Source of the DNA: an uncultured Prevotella sp.
GTDB taxonomy: Bacteria > Bacteroidota > Bacteroidia > Bacteroidales > Bacteroidaceae
Reading direction: 5' to 3'
Assembly (NCBI GenBank): GCA_900542795.1
Contig: UQPD01000066.1
Location: forward strand, 1-13,674
Length of the DNA stretch: 13,674 nucleotides
In this document: positions 13,573-13,674 of the stretch, in pieces
Numbering within the stretch: the stretch's first letter is position 1
Layout of the letters: each line of letters begins with the position of its first letter
Program-made: the position numbers and the translations under genes
The notes under the pieces: model-generated
Seen by the model: only the letters and a program-made list of their open reading frames with translations
Told to the model about the DNA's origin: nothing
Databases searched by the model: none

Positions 13573-13597
13573 AAAAGTAAATAGGATTGTAAAGTCT

Positions 13598-13607
13598 AAA
13601 AGTTTAG
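13598..13607 (+). repeat. Short match to the leuS-element arm near the contig end
   Basis: AAAAGTTTAG at 13598-13607 matches the first 10 bases of the right-arm core found at 5675 and 9763. The next bases differ. It may be the edge of another copy cut off by the contig end, or chance in AT-rich sequence. Confidence 0.25.
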
Positions 13608-13620
13608 TAAGATATATAGG

Positions 13621-13674
13621 CTGTCTCTTATACACATCTGACGCTGCCGACGATCTTACGCGTGGAGATCTCGG
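13621..13674. other. Illumina Nextera adapter read-through (not genomic)
   Basis: Bases 13621-13639 are the 19-bp Tn5 mosaic end CTGTCTCTTATACACATCT. Bases 13640-13653 continue the Nextera Read 1 adapter (reverse complement). TCTTACGC (13654-13661) sits where the i5 index belongs, and 13662-13674 match the P5 sequence with one mismatch at 13665. The genome sequence therefore ends at 13620. Confidence 0.98.

Noticed and set aside
1..13620. tRNA or rRNA genes, CRISPR arrays, insertion-sequence transposases, phage genes
   Set aside because: I looked for cloverleaf-type stems, regularly spaced repeats and transposase or integrase motifs on both strands and found none.

Overview
All genes in this window lie on the + strand. 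The window looks like chromosomal DNA from a member of the Bacteroidales, most likely a Prevotellaceae relative. The evidence is a protein ending in a type IX secretion (T9SS) sorting domain, a LeuRS with an insertion next to its zinc region, a C10 (streptopain-type) protease, a TPR sensor kinase of the LytS type, the absence of Shine-Dalgarno sites, and promoters matching the Bacteroidetes pattern TTTG-N19-21-TAnnTTTG. Genus and species cannot be settled by reading.

Layout. Bases 1-239 hold no convincing gene, only a weak promoter candidate. Bases 240-2840 encode a small single-pass membrane protein with Gly-X3 repeats and a TPR sensor histidine kinase, probably one transcript, ending in a hairpin terminator that overlaps the kinase stop codon. 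Bases 2983-5342 hold a secreted C10 protease with a good promoter, followed by a DUF1934 (YwiB-like) protein. Bases 5343-5709 form a gene-free leader in front of leuS. It holds a promoter, a 7-codon ORF ending Leu-Leu-stop, and a 203-bp inverted-repeat element whose left arm coincides with that ORF. Bases 5710-9618 hold leuS and a YitT-family membrane protein, then a strong terminator. Bases 9851-12894 hold an rdgB (Ham1) house-cleaning pyrophosphatase overlapping by ATGA a PorZ-like T9SS protein. Bases 12895-13217 hold a terminator candidate, a near-consensus promoter and a structured leader. Bases 13218-13487 encode an HU-type DNA-binding protein, followed by a strong terminator. The last 54 bases (13621-13674) are Illumina Nextera adapter, not genome.

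The most interesting signal is the leuS leader. A promoter is followed within about 15 nt by the ORF MKSSKLL, whose last two codons are leucine. Its coding bases are almost exactly the left arm of a perfect 22-bp inverted repeat, and the right arm ends 17 nt before the leuS start codon. This is the geometry expected of a leader-peptide attenuator sensing charged tRNA-Leu. A competing reading is that the 203-bp unit is a dispersed MITE-like repeat, because a shortened, diverged copy lies upstream of rdgB. Both readings are set out in the findings.
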